Origin: Onchocerca lupi
Taxonomy: Eukaryota > Nematoda > Chromadorea > Rhabditida > Onchocercidae
Direction: 5' to 3'
Assembly: GCA_028564675.1 (NCBI GenBank)
Contig: JAOVVO010000479.1
Coordinates: forward strand, 1-64,000
DNA length: 64,000 nt
The position numbers were made by a program, and so were the translations under genes. Positions 36,201 through 47,276 of the stretch are shown in pieces; the first letter of the stretch is position 1, and every line of letters starts with the position of its first letter. The notes under the pieces were generated by a model. The model saw nothing but the letters and a program-made list of their open reading frames with translations, was not told where the DNA came from and did no database searches.

Positions 36201-39200
36201 CCTATATTAATCTATCGAAAAAGACAATAATTTATTGTGCCGATGTTTTTGGGTAAAAATTTTCGCGTTGAAAAGTGTGAATTTGAATAATAATTCCAAT
36301 AGAAATATTATCAAAATCATAATCGTTTCAATATTCTTTTGTAGTAAAAAAATTTCTTATTTCTTTTTGAGAAATTAAATTCTTAAATTTTAAATAATCA
36401 CTTAATGAAGTAATACAACAATGGATTTAATTAGAAAAATTAAAATGAAAATCAAATCATCGCAATTATTCAATATTCGGTACACATAATGTAAATTTCT
36501 CGTTTGAACATAAACTATATCCCTAGAACAATGATTCTCCAACAGATAATTTCGAATATCAATTAATCGTTAAGAAATCATTTCGCTTTTATATAGATCG
36601 CTATTATCATAATTATCGATAGATTCAATGATAATTCAAAATGAAATAAAAAATAACTTACCGTTCTTCGACCAAACATATCAGATAGCTGCCCAAATGT
36701 CATCGCACCAAACATAATGCCAATCATTTGCAACGATATGCTCAATTTAACTTTGTTCGCTGAATCGCAAAAGTAATGAAACTAAAATACTCAAATATTA
36801 ATTATATAAAATGAAAGGAAAATCCGGAATATCAGAAATGTTCAATGTTCAAGCACTGTTACTCTACTCTTATCGAAAAAATTTTTAAACCTTTTAGACC
36901 GCAACTAAACATTTTCATCCAATAATTTAATTTTTTTGATATTAATTTTCACTGATAGAGGTGAAGCTATCGTCGATAACGAATTGACAACAAATTCAAA
37001 TGCCTTTAAACTGATTATCTGATTTTTACAATACAGAAAAAAAAAAAATAAACTAATGGAATCAATTATTCAAATATTTTATTTTACATTTTGTTCTTTT
37101 TAATTTCTTATTTCTTTCTAACTTCGCACTCATTTCATTCCTCTAATTTCTGCTTTATATTTTTTCAGGAAAAATTGAAAGCATGCATTATTTTATTACT
37201 ATTACTTCTTACTTCATAGCCAACTGATTCAAAATCTGCACTTAAGATCGGATCTGGACAACCCAACGTTGAATTCAAGTGTTTGTTGTATTCCGCACAT
37301 TGTTGTTTTGGTGTCATGTCGGTAAACATATGACCATTGCATCCTTCTGGACGAACTGCAGCACCTGAAAAGACAAATTTTAAAATGCTAATTTTGCCGC
37401 GATAATAGCTACTTGTTTGGAAAATTGCTATCAAACTAAAAAAGTTAAGATTGTATTCTTTCTTGTCCCAAAAATTCCAAAATTGATAAATTTAAAATTA
37501 GACTTGCAAAGAAACTATTGTCTGAAATGACGATAGAAAGTCAAACTTCTTTTATCAAATGAAATAAGAAATGTATCATTTGTTCTAATCAATTAATTGA
37601 TAAAAATTTCATCTATTCTTCCTACAGGAATGGATGAAATTTTAAAAAACAAAGATGTGATTTTTTTTTTTGTTTCCTATTGATAAGCATATAGAAAATT
37701 TAATATTAACATTCAATTTCAATATCTAATTTCTCTTTTGATGGAAAATGAAAAATTAAATAAAAATCTTTCTTTGCATCGTCTAAATGCCAATAAAATT
37801 TCATTTCTATTCTAGTATGAAATTGAGATTATCGAAAAAAAACCATGACAAAATAATCAAAGAATTTTTATTTATTATAGAAATATCTTCATATAATAAA
37901 GTTTCTGATTTTTGTGCTGCTATGTTTACATATGTAAATTAACTTTGTGCTTAAAGTTAACATGTTGTAAATTATGCTAGGTTGATATAGAGTAAATAAA
38001 CTTCATTATATAAGGAATTAGGCTCAATCGAAACAATCGATAGTGAAGAGCAGAAACTATCGGAACGAATGAGAAATCTCAGAACACTCAATAAAAGCAG
38101 TATGATCAGAAAGAAGAACAAATCTCAATCAAATCGAATAAAACGCTTTAAAAAAAACTCTCAAGAAGATTCGAAGAGTAATTTTTCGATTAGAATGATT
38201 ATTAATATATAAGATAAGAACAATCAATACAATCAGATTGAACAAAACTCTCAAACTAAATTCAAGGAGCAATTCTTCGATAAAACAAAAATGAAAAACA
38301 ACTTAATGATCAATTTTTCTTTTTTTTTTTTTTTTGTTAGTGATATTTTCGGATGATTATTTATCTTTAATCTAGACCAAAAATAATTCCTCTGTCAATT
38401 AATAAAATTTTTACCACAATTATTCATCAGTATCAAGTATCGAGTAACTTTCATGATAGATTCATTTTTTTTTATTTAAGCAGTCAAATATGCCGCAATC
38501 TTCTTCATATTACAAAAGTATTTTATCAACGCAGAGTTTGTGAAAATCACTAAAATTCATGTCTATATTTGCCTGTAAAATTTCCATTCATCAAAAAAAT
38601 AAAAATAAACAATTAAATTCACACATATATTTAGATATTTATTCATTTATTTATCGATTAAACTTTTATCAAGCTGAATTGAAAATAATATTTTTTTATT
38701 TTTCTTTATTTTTTAAGAGAACCCTATCAAACTGAGTTAAAAATAATTCACAACTCCGGTAGGATTATATTTCATTTTTTTTTTTTTCAGATTATATTTC
38801 TTTTTTTTTTTAGATTATATTTCCTTTTTTTTTTTTTTTTTAGATTTTTTTTTCTCAACTCAAATAGGATCATATTCCTCTATTACTATAAACAGTTAAA
38901 AAATACGTATATTTGAATGCATATTAACTTATCTATCAGCCAAACTTATCAAAGTGAGTTAAAAATAACTCACAACTCTGATAGGATTATATTTTCACTA
39001 AAGTATTATCCACTTTGTTTAGTAAAATAATAATTCTAAAAATTTAAAAAGAAAAAAAGAAATTACCACGAGGAATTCGATACTTTGGCCAAACAAAAGG
39101 ATTATCATAGGCAAGGTTGCCTATATTATCGACGAATTTTTCATTTTTTTAATTTATAAAATGATTGATTGATATGATTAACGAAAATTAATCCTATGAA

Positions 39201-40820
39201 TGAACAAACAAACAAACAACATGTTTATATAATGATAAGCATTAAAAGCAAATTAATTACATGATAATTGTATTTTTTATCTTAAATATTTATTTCTTAC
39301 TCATCTTCGTCAAATTATCTATTTCATCTCGGCCAGACAGAATTAAGTCAGTATAAGAAAAGTTTACGATAATGTAATATTGCTCAGTCAATTATGCATT
39401 ACATGAATGCTATGTTAAGCAGTGATGAAGTTCTTGAAAATATCAAATTAAAAAAAAAAAAAAAAAAAAGCAAGAAAAAGATGGATATTTATGAAAAATA
39501 TCAATTTTTAGTCCGTTCTGCATTCTTGTAACAGATAAGGATAGAGAAATAGCTTGAATTCACTGATATTTACTGAAATATTTGAAAATTTATATGTAAT
39601 ATCTTTTAATTGGAAATTAATCCTTATTTTCAAAAATATGATAACTTTCCAACGTATGTGAACAAATTTTTATCTTTTAAAATTCTCATCAATTTGATTG
39701 ATCGAACAAATGACGGAAAAAAAAGTGATGCTGATATGTATCAGCGCATCTATCGTATCAGTTAAATTGATATGTTATCTATCGATAATGATATGTTGAA
39801 TAATTTTATCAAACTAGTTCTTTTGTTTTTCGATCTCAGTGAAAAAAAAAAAAACGTAGATTTCCGGAAGAATATTTCACCTGTTAAAAAAAAAATGAAA
39901 AAAAAAGTAACACCTGATATTTAGCTAAAATAGATTTAACCATATTCTGGTACTAAAAAAAAAAAAAAAAAAAACAGCTGCCAAAGATATGATTTCTAGG
40001 ATTCACTGTTAGGATTCAATTTAGGTTTTTTCAATTTAGATTTGAGAAAAAATTAGATGCACTCTGAAGACATAAATTAAGAATGAAGAATGAGGGATAA
40101 GTGGCCTGGACTAAATTAGTAAATAATGAAGTATCTCAATAAATTTATACAGGCAATTAAGGAAGTAAATAATTAAACAAAGTAATTAATGCTTTTTTTT
40201 TTGCGGAAAAATTTTTTTGCATTGACAGATCCAATACAGTCAGCTAATTAATTATTTAATTTTTTTTGCTAATAAAATAAATAAATAAATTAAATTAAAT
40301 TAAATTTTGTCAATTAAAAAAGATGAATTATTCTTTTACAAAGATAGTTCCAAAAATATAAAATATTTCCTAAAATAATGCATCGATAATGCATCATATA
40401 GAAAGATTGTTGATAAACAATCTTTTGCCGTGAATTACTAAAAAATCGATTAAAAACTAATCCTCAAGAAAATATATATTTAAATGAAAAAAAAAAAAAA
40501 AAAAAAAAAAAAACTAATGTACACGATACAATAAATATGAAATGTTTAACAAATATGAAAATTCTTCATTCCATATATAAATAAATTTAAATGATTGAAA
40601 ATTTTATTCAACAGAATAAAAATTTCGCAGAATTTTTAATTAAAAAAAAAAAAATTCAAATCAAAAAATTAGATAGTAACAAACCTCCATAAATCATGTA
40701 AATGAGATTGCTAACTTGTGAAACAACCAATAATTCATAGAGTAAACAAAGATAGCCGGTATATTTACCAAGCTCGATGAAATCACCGAGATTTTTCCGT
40801 TCTGTAATTCCTCTCGTCAT
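33287..40820 (-). CDS. SLC22-like organic ion transporter (MFS)
   Basis: Eleven exons in transcript order: 40820-40685, 39120-39067, 37364-37213, 36781-36662, 36109-35988, 35479-35300, 35093-34934, 34792-34701, 34452-34226, 33982-33795 and 33499-33287. All phases agree and give about 547 residues, the usual size for the family. These plasma-membrane carriers move organic cations, anions or zwitterions. The model has a large extracellular loop after TM1 with paired cysteines (RPEGCNGHMF, NSTLGCPDP, FCDSANKVK). The MFS loop 2-3 motif is GQLSDMFGRR. TM4-5 has GGKHSVSYVFMMEN. The central loop starts SPRWLLQKGRIDEAR. Later come NAVTPSELFPTAIRN and VPETKGKPMPD. The C terminus is a charged tail. A TTTATAG acceptor seven bases before the ATG suggests leader trans-splicing. 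The intron after exon 5 begins GCAAGT, not GT. Substrate cannot be told from sequence. Confidence 0.93.
35982..35987 (-). other. Non-canonical GC donor (GC-AG intron) in the SLC22-like gene
   Basis: Reading leftward, exon 5 ends AAACATAG and the intron begins GCAAGT. This is the only junction that keeps phase 2 and yields the family sequence GGKHSVSYVFMMEN. No GT alternative nearby fits. AG|GCAAGT is the known consensus of nematode GC-AG introns. Confidence 0.8.
38661..38995. repeat. Interspersed short repeats inside an SLC22-like intron
   Basis: Three related motifs occur at 38661-38690, 38720-38772 and 38942-38995, each containing ATCAANNTGANTTNAAAATAA; the last two continue ACTC(C/T)G(G/A)TAGGATTATATTT. 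Between them, AGATTATATTTC followed by T-runs is repeated at about 38789-38845. Confidence 0.7.
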
Positions 40821-41060
40821 TGAAAATCTATAAAGTAAAACTGTAAAACTAATGAAAAATGAACAATTTGATTAGCGAATACGTTCGCCGTATTACCATA
40901 TGAATCTATCATTCGTATGTAATTTAAATCAATAATATTTACTGATTTACTAAATCAGTAATATTTACGGATGATGATTCTATCATTTCGCATTTAATGC
41001 TAAAATTTATAAAACAACCAATCAAATATATTAATTACTAATCAAATAAAATAAATGAAT

Positions 41061-41258
41061 GAAATAAACAAATAGATAGATTTGAAATCAATATGCAAAT
41101 TATATGAATAAAAACAAATAACAATAAAGAGAGATAAATTATAAAACAAAGGAAATAAACAAATAGATAGATTTGAAATCGATATGCAAATTATATGAAT
41201 AAGGCAAATAACAATAAAGAGAAATAAATTACAAGAAAAAAAGAAAAGGAAATAAACA
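41061..41258. repeat. Tandem repeat, 91-base unit, two copies plus start of a third
   Basis: Units start at 41061 and 41152 with GAAATAAACAAATAGATAG. They differ at few positions, and a third start follows at about 41249. Confidence 0.9.
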
Positions 41259-43490
41259 AAAAAAATTAAATATTGTAAATGATGATAGTTTAAAGGTGAC
41301 AAATTAAATTTATGAAAGAACAAAATAAATAAAATTAAAAATGAATAAACAAAACAAATTAATAGAAATATTTTCTCTTCTATACTAACACTCTTATCAT
41401 ATGCAGCAGAATGTAAATCCAACGTGGATTAAATTAAGAGTATCTGACAAATCGTGGGAATGGATATTAATAGAAATTAGGAAAATGAATAATCGATGAA
41501 CGATTGTAATCAATGGGGATGATGAAGTCGTTTGATTTGTTTAAAATGTCAGCAAATCAATATGTAAACAAAGTGGATGATGATTCAGAGGAGTAGTGTG
41601 ATAAATGACCTTCTATTTTCCTTTCCAATTTTTAAAATATTTCAATGGCTACTCATTTCCGGCTTTCTCTTCAAATTCTAAGTATCAAACAGCGGCTACT
41701 ACCCACTATTACTACAATGGCAGTGTATTATCTGAATCAATTATCATTATCATCGTTATCATAGATTATCGTTGTAAATGGTTGCTACTATCATTTTGCC
41801 CTTTAATCGTAATTATTAAATTATCCTTACAAAAATAATAAGCATATATTGCCAACAAAATGGCTCGTTATAGCAAGTAACTTGTAATAAAAGAAATACA
41901 AAAAAATCTCTCTAATATAGTTCTCATCAAATTTTTGATGAGAAAGAGAAAGAGAGAGAGAGGAAAAGAAAAAAAGAAAGAATGGAAGACAAAGGATGGA
42001 TAGGCTTAGGCTTAGATCGATTTTACATTAATGCTGCAACAATAGCAACAACATACAGATAAATTGATTTTCCGAGAGGAAAAGTGGAGAAAAAACGTGA
42101 AAAAAAGGAATATTTTGAAATTGATTTGATATGCTTTAAAATTTGATGTGATCAAATAATACCACAATAGGATGGTTAATGAAATTCATTTGCCATATTA
42201 ATAAAATCCATTCTAACCTTAATGATAATCTCATTTGCAAAAAAAGATTTTGTCACGTATTTCCGTGATAAAATGAAAATTTGAAATTGTGTAATAATAA
42301 TGGAAATGAAATTTTTGAATCGTATAATAATAGTGGTAAAGTGAAAAACTATAAAATAATTATGATGATTTAGTTTGATTTAGCAATTTTCCTAACATAA
42401 AAAGAGAGGAATGAAAAAAATTTTTTGACATGCAAAACAATAAATCAGTAAAAATATTGTTATATATAATTTCTCAAAATATGCAACTTTTATAGGGATT
42501 TATTCATTGTTAGAAAGTAAAATTACAAATTGATATAATAGAGAAATGAAATAAATCAAATGTTGAAGAAGAAGATATTAGTAGAATGGAAAGGACGAGA
42601 AATATATTGTGGTTAATGAAGTCTTTAGCAGGTTTCTCGAGAAGAATCTCGACTGTTGACCAACATCATCTTTGACCTCGCGCTTTTATTTATTTCATTT
42701 ATCATATCAATTATTACGAATAATTTTATGCAATTTTTCTCAATCAATAATTATGTCTTACATTAAGTCCGATTAAAGGTTAGTTTGTATTTGAAAAAGC
42801 TAAATATTATTCTTACATCAAATGATAAAAGCAGAAAAAGTTTAAATTGCATGAGTAGTAAGAGAAATTATCAAGCAAAATGATAATATAATAGAGAAAG
42901 ATAATTGGAAAATGATAATGTAGCGAGAAAGAATGAATATGATAAAAGCCTAGCAAATCGTGTAATAATCTTATTTACTTACCTACTTTCACATAATAAG
43001 GAATCATAAATAGTATCTGATAGTGTTGTATGAGAAATTTGATGAAATTTCTGTTGTATAAAAATAAGACAGGAAGAGAAAAATATGCACGAGAAAATTT
43101 AAATTTGATTTGATTCAAATCAAAGACATTTAAATCTCTTAAAAATCTTCAACATCAACATGCAACCATTTCCTCATTGTATATTACTTCAAAATCGATT
43201 TTTCAATTGCATCTTTTGCTTCCTTGAATTTAATGCAATTTAGAAATGTTATTGATTCATTGCAATTCGTTTTGAAAAAGAAAGAAATGCTTTATTTTCA
43301 AAATTTTGCAAAAATTTTCTTTGCAATTCCTTCTTTCAATAATTTCTCGTTCCTATTATTTTTATATTATTTAGATAACATTTACGATTTAATAAATATC
43401 ATTACTGTAATAGTAATATTATCATCTATGATCAAAGTGGAAAAACGTATTTTGCTGATTTATAAAAGATATCTCATATCTCAGGCCATA

Positions 43491-43830
43491 AATCCTTTAA
43501 TATTTAAAAATGAGTAAGATTACTGTTCAAACAAAAAAATGAAGTAAATAAAACTTGGCGAAATTATTGTAAAGTTTTTTGGACCATAATTCATCCAATC
43601 AAATCATAAGTCAGAATTTAAAAATTATTAATCATAATGATACTTCTTCTTAAAGAAGTTGCTATAATGGTAATCTCTTATATTTGTAAATAACTTAGCA
43701 AATCTTATCAATCAGGCATTTCGATATTCCGTATGCTAAAATCAAAAATCTTTTAATATTTAAGGATGAGTAAGATTATTGTTCAAATAAAGAAATGAAG
43801 AAAATAAAACTTGGCGAAAATATTCTAAAG
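43491..43830. repeat. Direct repeat, 85 bases, spaced 255 bases
   Basis: 43491-43575 and 43746-43830 share AAATC(C/T)TTTAATATTTAA, ATGAGTAAGATTA and AATAAAACTTGGCGAAA. They are about nine-tenths identical by eye. Confidence 0.85.
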
Positions 43831-44510
43831 CAAAAATTATTATTACTAAACTAAACTTAAGGACAAGACAATTAATGAAAGAATTGCTGTAAAAATATTT
43901 CAGTATGTTTAAGACTTTGCTAATAGTAGTACTTTATTTTTTCCAATTACATTTCATCTGAAATGAAATTACATCACAAATTTTTGAATTGCTTTTTTTT
44001 CTTTCTGCTACGAAAAATTTTCTCTTAGTTTTGCCACTCGTCATTAAAAATGGAAACTTATATCAACCAAACTTTAATAAAATAATTTAAATCAAATTTT
44101 AGAAAATGCCGAGTAATTTCAATATGATTTTTAACATGTATTGTTTTTTCACGTGAATTTATTTGCGGTCTTTTGTTGTTGTTTAATAAATAAGGATAGT
44201 TGAAAGTGTTTTCAAAGGAAAATAATCGAACAAAGAAGGAAGTAAAAGCAATGAAATTTGCATTTTTTTAGAAATTATCCAATTTAATCAATAATTTATG
44301 CATTCTAATGTATTGCTTGATATATCAAGCAATATTAAATGGTTAATTCAAATGATGGATAGCTTAAGAGAAGATGAATGACAATATAATGTTCATAAAT
44401 AAATGAAAAAAAAAAAAAAAAAAAAGAGCAAAAGAGAGAAGAAAAAAATTTTTCTTTTTCCATTTCTTTCGCCGCTTTTTCCCCACTTTTCCGTTTTTGT
44501 TCTTTTCTTC

Positions 44511-44533
44511 TAATTAATTCCGGGAATTAATTA
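44511..44533. repeat. Perfect 11-base-arm palindrome
   Basis: TAATTAATTCC is followed by one G and then its exact reverse complement. It could be a homeodomain-like dyad site, but TAATTA is common by chance in DNA this AT-rich. Confidence 0.8.
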
Positions 44534-46250
44534 AGGGAAAAAATAAAAACAAGCAATGTCAGCCATCACCAATTTTAACAATCATAAATTAAATTCCGAA
44601 AAATGTACGTGCAATAGTACTTTATTTTTTTTAGAAGAAAATATTGATATCTAGTTGAAATTTATTTAAAATTGATATAATTCCGATAATTGTTGAAGCT
44701 GTCATCTATGATTTACTTGAAAATTTCATATGATGAAATTTAGAACTGATATTGATAGCATTAATATTTTTTTGAAAATTTTCATTATTTTTTGTTTTTG
44801 AAACTTTTATTTCCTACAGTTATCGACAGGAAGAACAAAAATTAAATTGAATTTGCCAGTAGGAAAATTTTCCAAAGAAAATTACAGTTACACAAGAAGA
44901 CATACTATTTCAACAATTGGAGCAGATTTATTTCAAATTATATTTCTTAATTGTACCTTGGAACTATCTATTGCATGATTTCATGTCCTCAAAATACTTC
45001 TACTATCTATTGAATGATTGCATGTCTATCAGAAAAGAAACTTGAAATTTCTTTTTTTTGAGCGAAATTATTCATCTGCTGCTGAAAACTTATTTCCTGA
45101 TATCGTTTTATGGTGCTAAAATTAATCAAGTATTTTGCTATTCTACCGGAAATATTTTGTACCCATTTGGATTTTTTTCCTGAAAAAAATTAAAAAGTTA
45201 ATACTTTACCATCTTTTCGAGAGAAAAATGCTTTAAAATTACGAAATGACACTAAAAAACCGATGCAAATGAAGAAATTTTCTCAATTTAGAAAAAAACT
45301 TATTAAGGGAAAAATGAAAAATTGCAGCGATAATGAAAGTATTGGAAAAAAGAAAAACTGAATTTCAAATTGAAATTTTTCTGCAGAAGATGCTAACTAA
45401 ATTTTTTTTTTATAATGCCAAACTTAGAAATTTAAATCTTAAAATATACAAGATTTTAAAACTTAAATATACAATTTTTGATAGAAATTTTACTCTTTCA
45501 TCAAAAAATACCAATAAAATACATGGCTTACTCATTTCTTAATTGAGCTATTTGGTAAGTTTTCAACCATAGTATATTTGATTGAATTATTGAGAGAAAT
45601 AAATGCAAATTTTTCTTAAGAACAAATTCCTGCTAACTATAAAAGATGTCGTTGCTTAAGTTTATAGAATTTCATTTTATTCTTAGATAAATCATCAAAT
45701 TACTCAGCCAGTTTTGACTTGTATGTTTTGGTATTATTCAATAATTGTCATCAGTGGATTATATAATCAAAAAAAAAAAAAAAACTTAGAATAATTTTAG
45801 TTCAACTTTATTATGAATTATCATTCGTCCTAATTTAATACCTAATACAATCATATTAGAAATCTTTTTCTATTTTTTGAAAAAAAGTTCTACTATGATT
45901 GCATTGGAAATAAACTAAAGTGAACGATACCTGATTAGTACACTAATTATGATTTTGCTTTATGCAATGTATGTAAATATTTAGTTAAACTTCGTAAGTT
46001 TTTTTATGATAGCTTTACAACAGTTCTTTAATTACAGTAGATAGATAATTATTTTAAAATTTCTAATTTTATGATATCAACTTTTTAATTCCAAATTTGA
46101 GTGGTTTTACCGATTTTTATATTAGGAATAACTACCCAAAAAATAATTTAAGTTGTTTAGTTTCTTATAAAGATTAGAGATTTTGAAAATGATTAGGCAA
46201 AAAGAAGAAAAAAATGAGAGTAAGACTGAAAGTAAACTTATTGGAAAGTA

Positions 46251-46329
46251 GCTGGACCGGCCACGCATTGTAACGGAGTTGCCAGGCAACGTGTGGCCAG
46301 GTCCGTGGCAATGCACTGCCGGGTCCAGC
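46251..46329. repeat. GC-rich hairpin block next to a mobile element
   Basis: About 80 bases far richer in G and C than anything nearby. The outer ends GCTGGACC and GGTCCAGC are complementary, and inside lies GTTGCC-A-GGCAAC, a perfect small hairpin. It ends one base before the terminal repeat of the element at 46331. It may be the 3' hairpin of an adjacent Helentron-like copy. Confidence 0.75.
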
Positions 46330-46330
46330 A

Positions 46331-47276
46331 AATCTATATAAATAAAAATGTAAATGTTCGTTTGTTCGAAATCTTAAGTCTCTGAAAGTTCTCATCGACT
46401 GATTAGAAATTTTAATACAACGCTGCATTCGAATAGGCGCATATTCTTATATACTTTTTATATGCATAAGTTGCTGTGACTCAGTCTGGTTAAGCCGAAA
46501 ATGTTGGGGAAAAAAATCTAATCAAATTGTAAATTTAATTGTAATCTGGTTGAATTGTGGATTACTCCTTCTTGCTATTGTCACTCGGCTAGGTCAGCAA
46601 CAAGTGTCAGAAAAGTCTTCGATGTCATGTGTGACGGAGACGAATCCTGTTGAGAAAATTTTATTAACTGATGGACGAATAATTTTTCGTAACCAAACAA
46701 TTATCAGAGAATCTTCAATCAAATTGATAACTGGGTTATTCTTTCCTTCGTCGCTCATATAAATACTGCTCAACTGAACTATCGTTTTGTTGCTATGTGT
46801 GTTGTTTTGAACTCCGAACTGTTGCTACTGCAGTGTCAGTGGAGGAACTCCGAACTTGAATTTGATGTCCAGCTTCAAATTCTGTTCCTTTAAATCCTTT
46901 AGTGGCTCTTCTGTATCGCGTTGTCTCTTGATTGGTTGGCTTACTTTGTCTGTTTGTGAATTGGACCGTTTTGGCGGTAGAGATCTTCATTGTCAAGGAT
47001 GTTCATTTTGGCGGTAAGCATGTTTTTTGTACTTTTGAAACCATGTCGCGCTACTTGACCTTTAGCACTCTTTGTTTAAAATAATTTTCATCGCGCTATT
47101 TACATTCCAAACTCTTCCTGTCAGAGGTATGACAAGAAAAAAAAAATTGATAATCTATATAAAAACACGCGCCTATTCAATTGCAACGTTGTGTCAAAAG
47201 TTCAAAGAAAATGGTAAGAACTTGCAACGTTGTGTCAAAAATAACAACGAACATTTACATTTTATTTATATAGATT
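46331..47276. mobile_element. Non-autonomous element with 30-base inverted ends
   Basis: The left end (46331-46360, begins AATCTATATAAATAAAA) and right end (47248-47276) are reverse complements with a single one-base length difference. Beyond the left end come TTTGTTCGAAATCTTAAGTC and CATTCGAATAGGCGCATATTC, which resemble the leader of Helentron-type repeats (from memory of the family style, not a search). It has no intact protein. It carries segments X and Y shared with 22.97-23.34 kb, and a 19-base direct repeat, TTGCAACGTTGTGTCAAAA, at 47181 and 47222. It could instead be a composite of two fragments. Confidence 0.6.

Larger units (their letters stand above)
40821..46250. other. Gene-poor region upstream of the SLC22-like gene
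   Basis: Should contain the SLC22-like promoter near 40830-41000, but no specific element is recognisable. Two direct repeats (41061-41258, 43491-43830) and a palindrome (44511-44533) are listed separately. The open frame at 43224-43517 has no family content or splice context. Confidence 0.5.

Noticed and set aside
41042..41422. 126-residue minus-strand frame with repeated hydrophobic segments
   Set aside because: Created by the 91-base tandem repeat of AT-rich DNA; no start or splice evidence.
42001..42014. TAGGCTTAGGCTTA, similar to the nematode telomere repeat TTAGGC
   Set aside because: Only a little over two units, too few to call an interstitial telomere; likely chance.
46793..46996. 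67-residue minus-strand frame inside the element at 46.3-47.3 kb
   Set aside because: The homologous segment at 23 kb is not open in this frame, so coding constraint is not supported.
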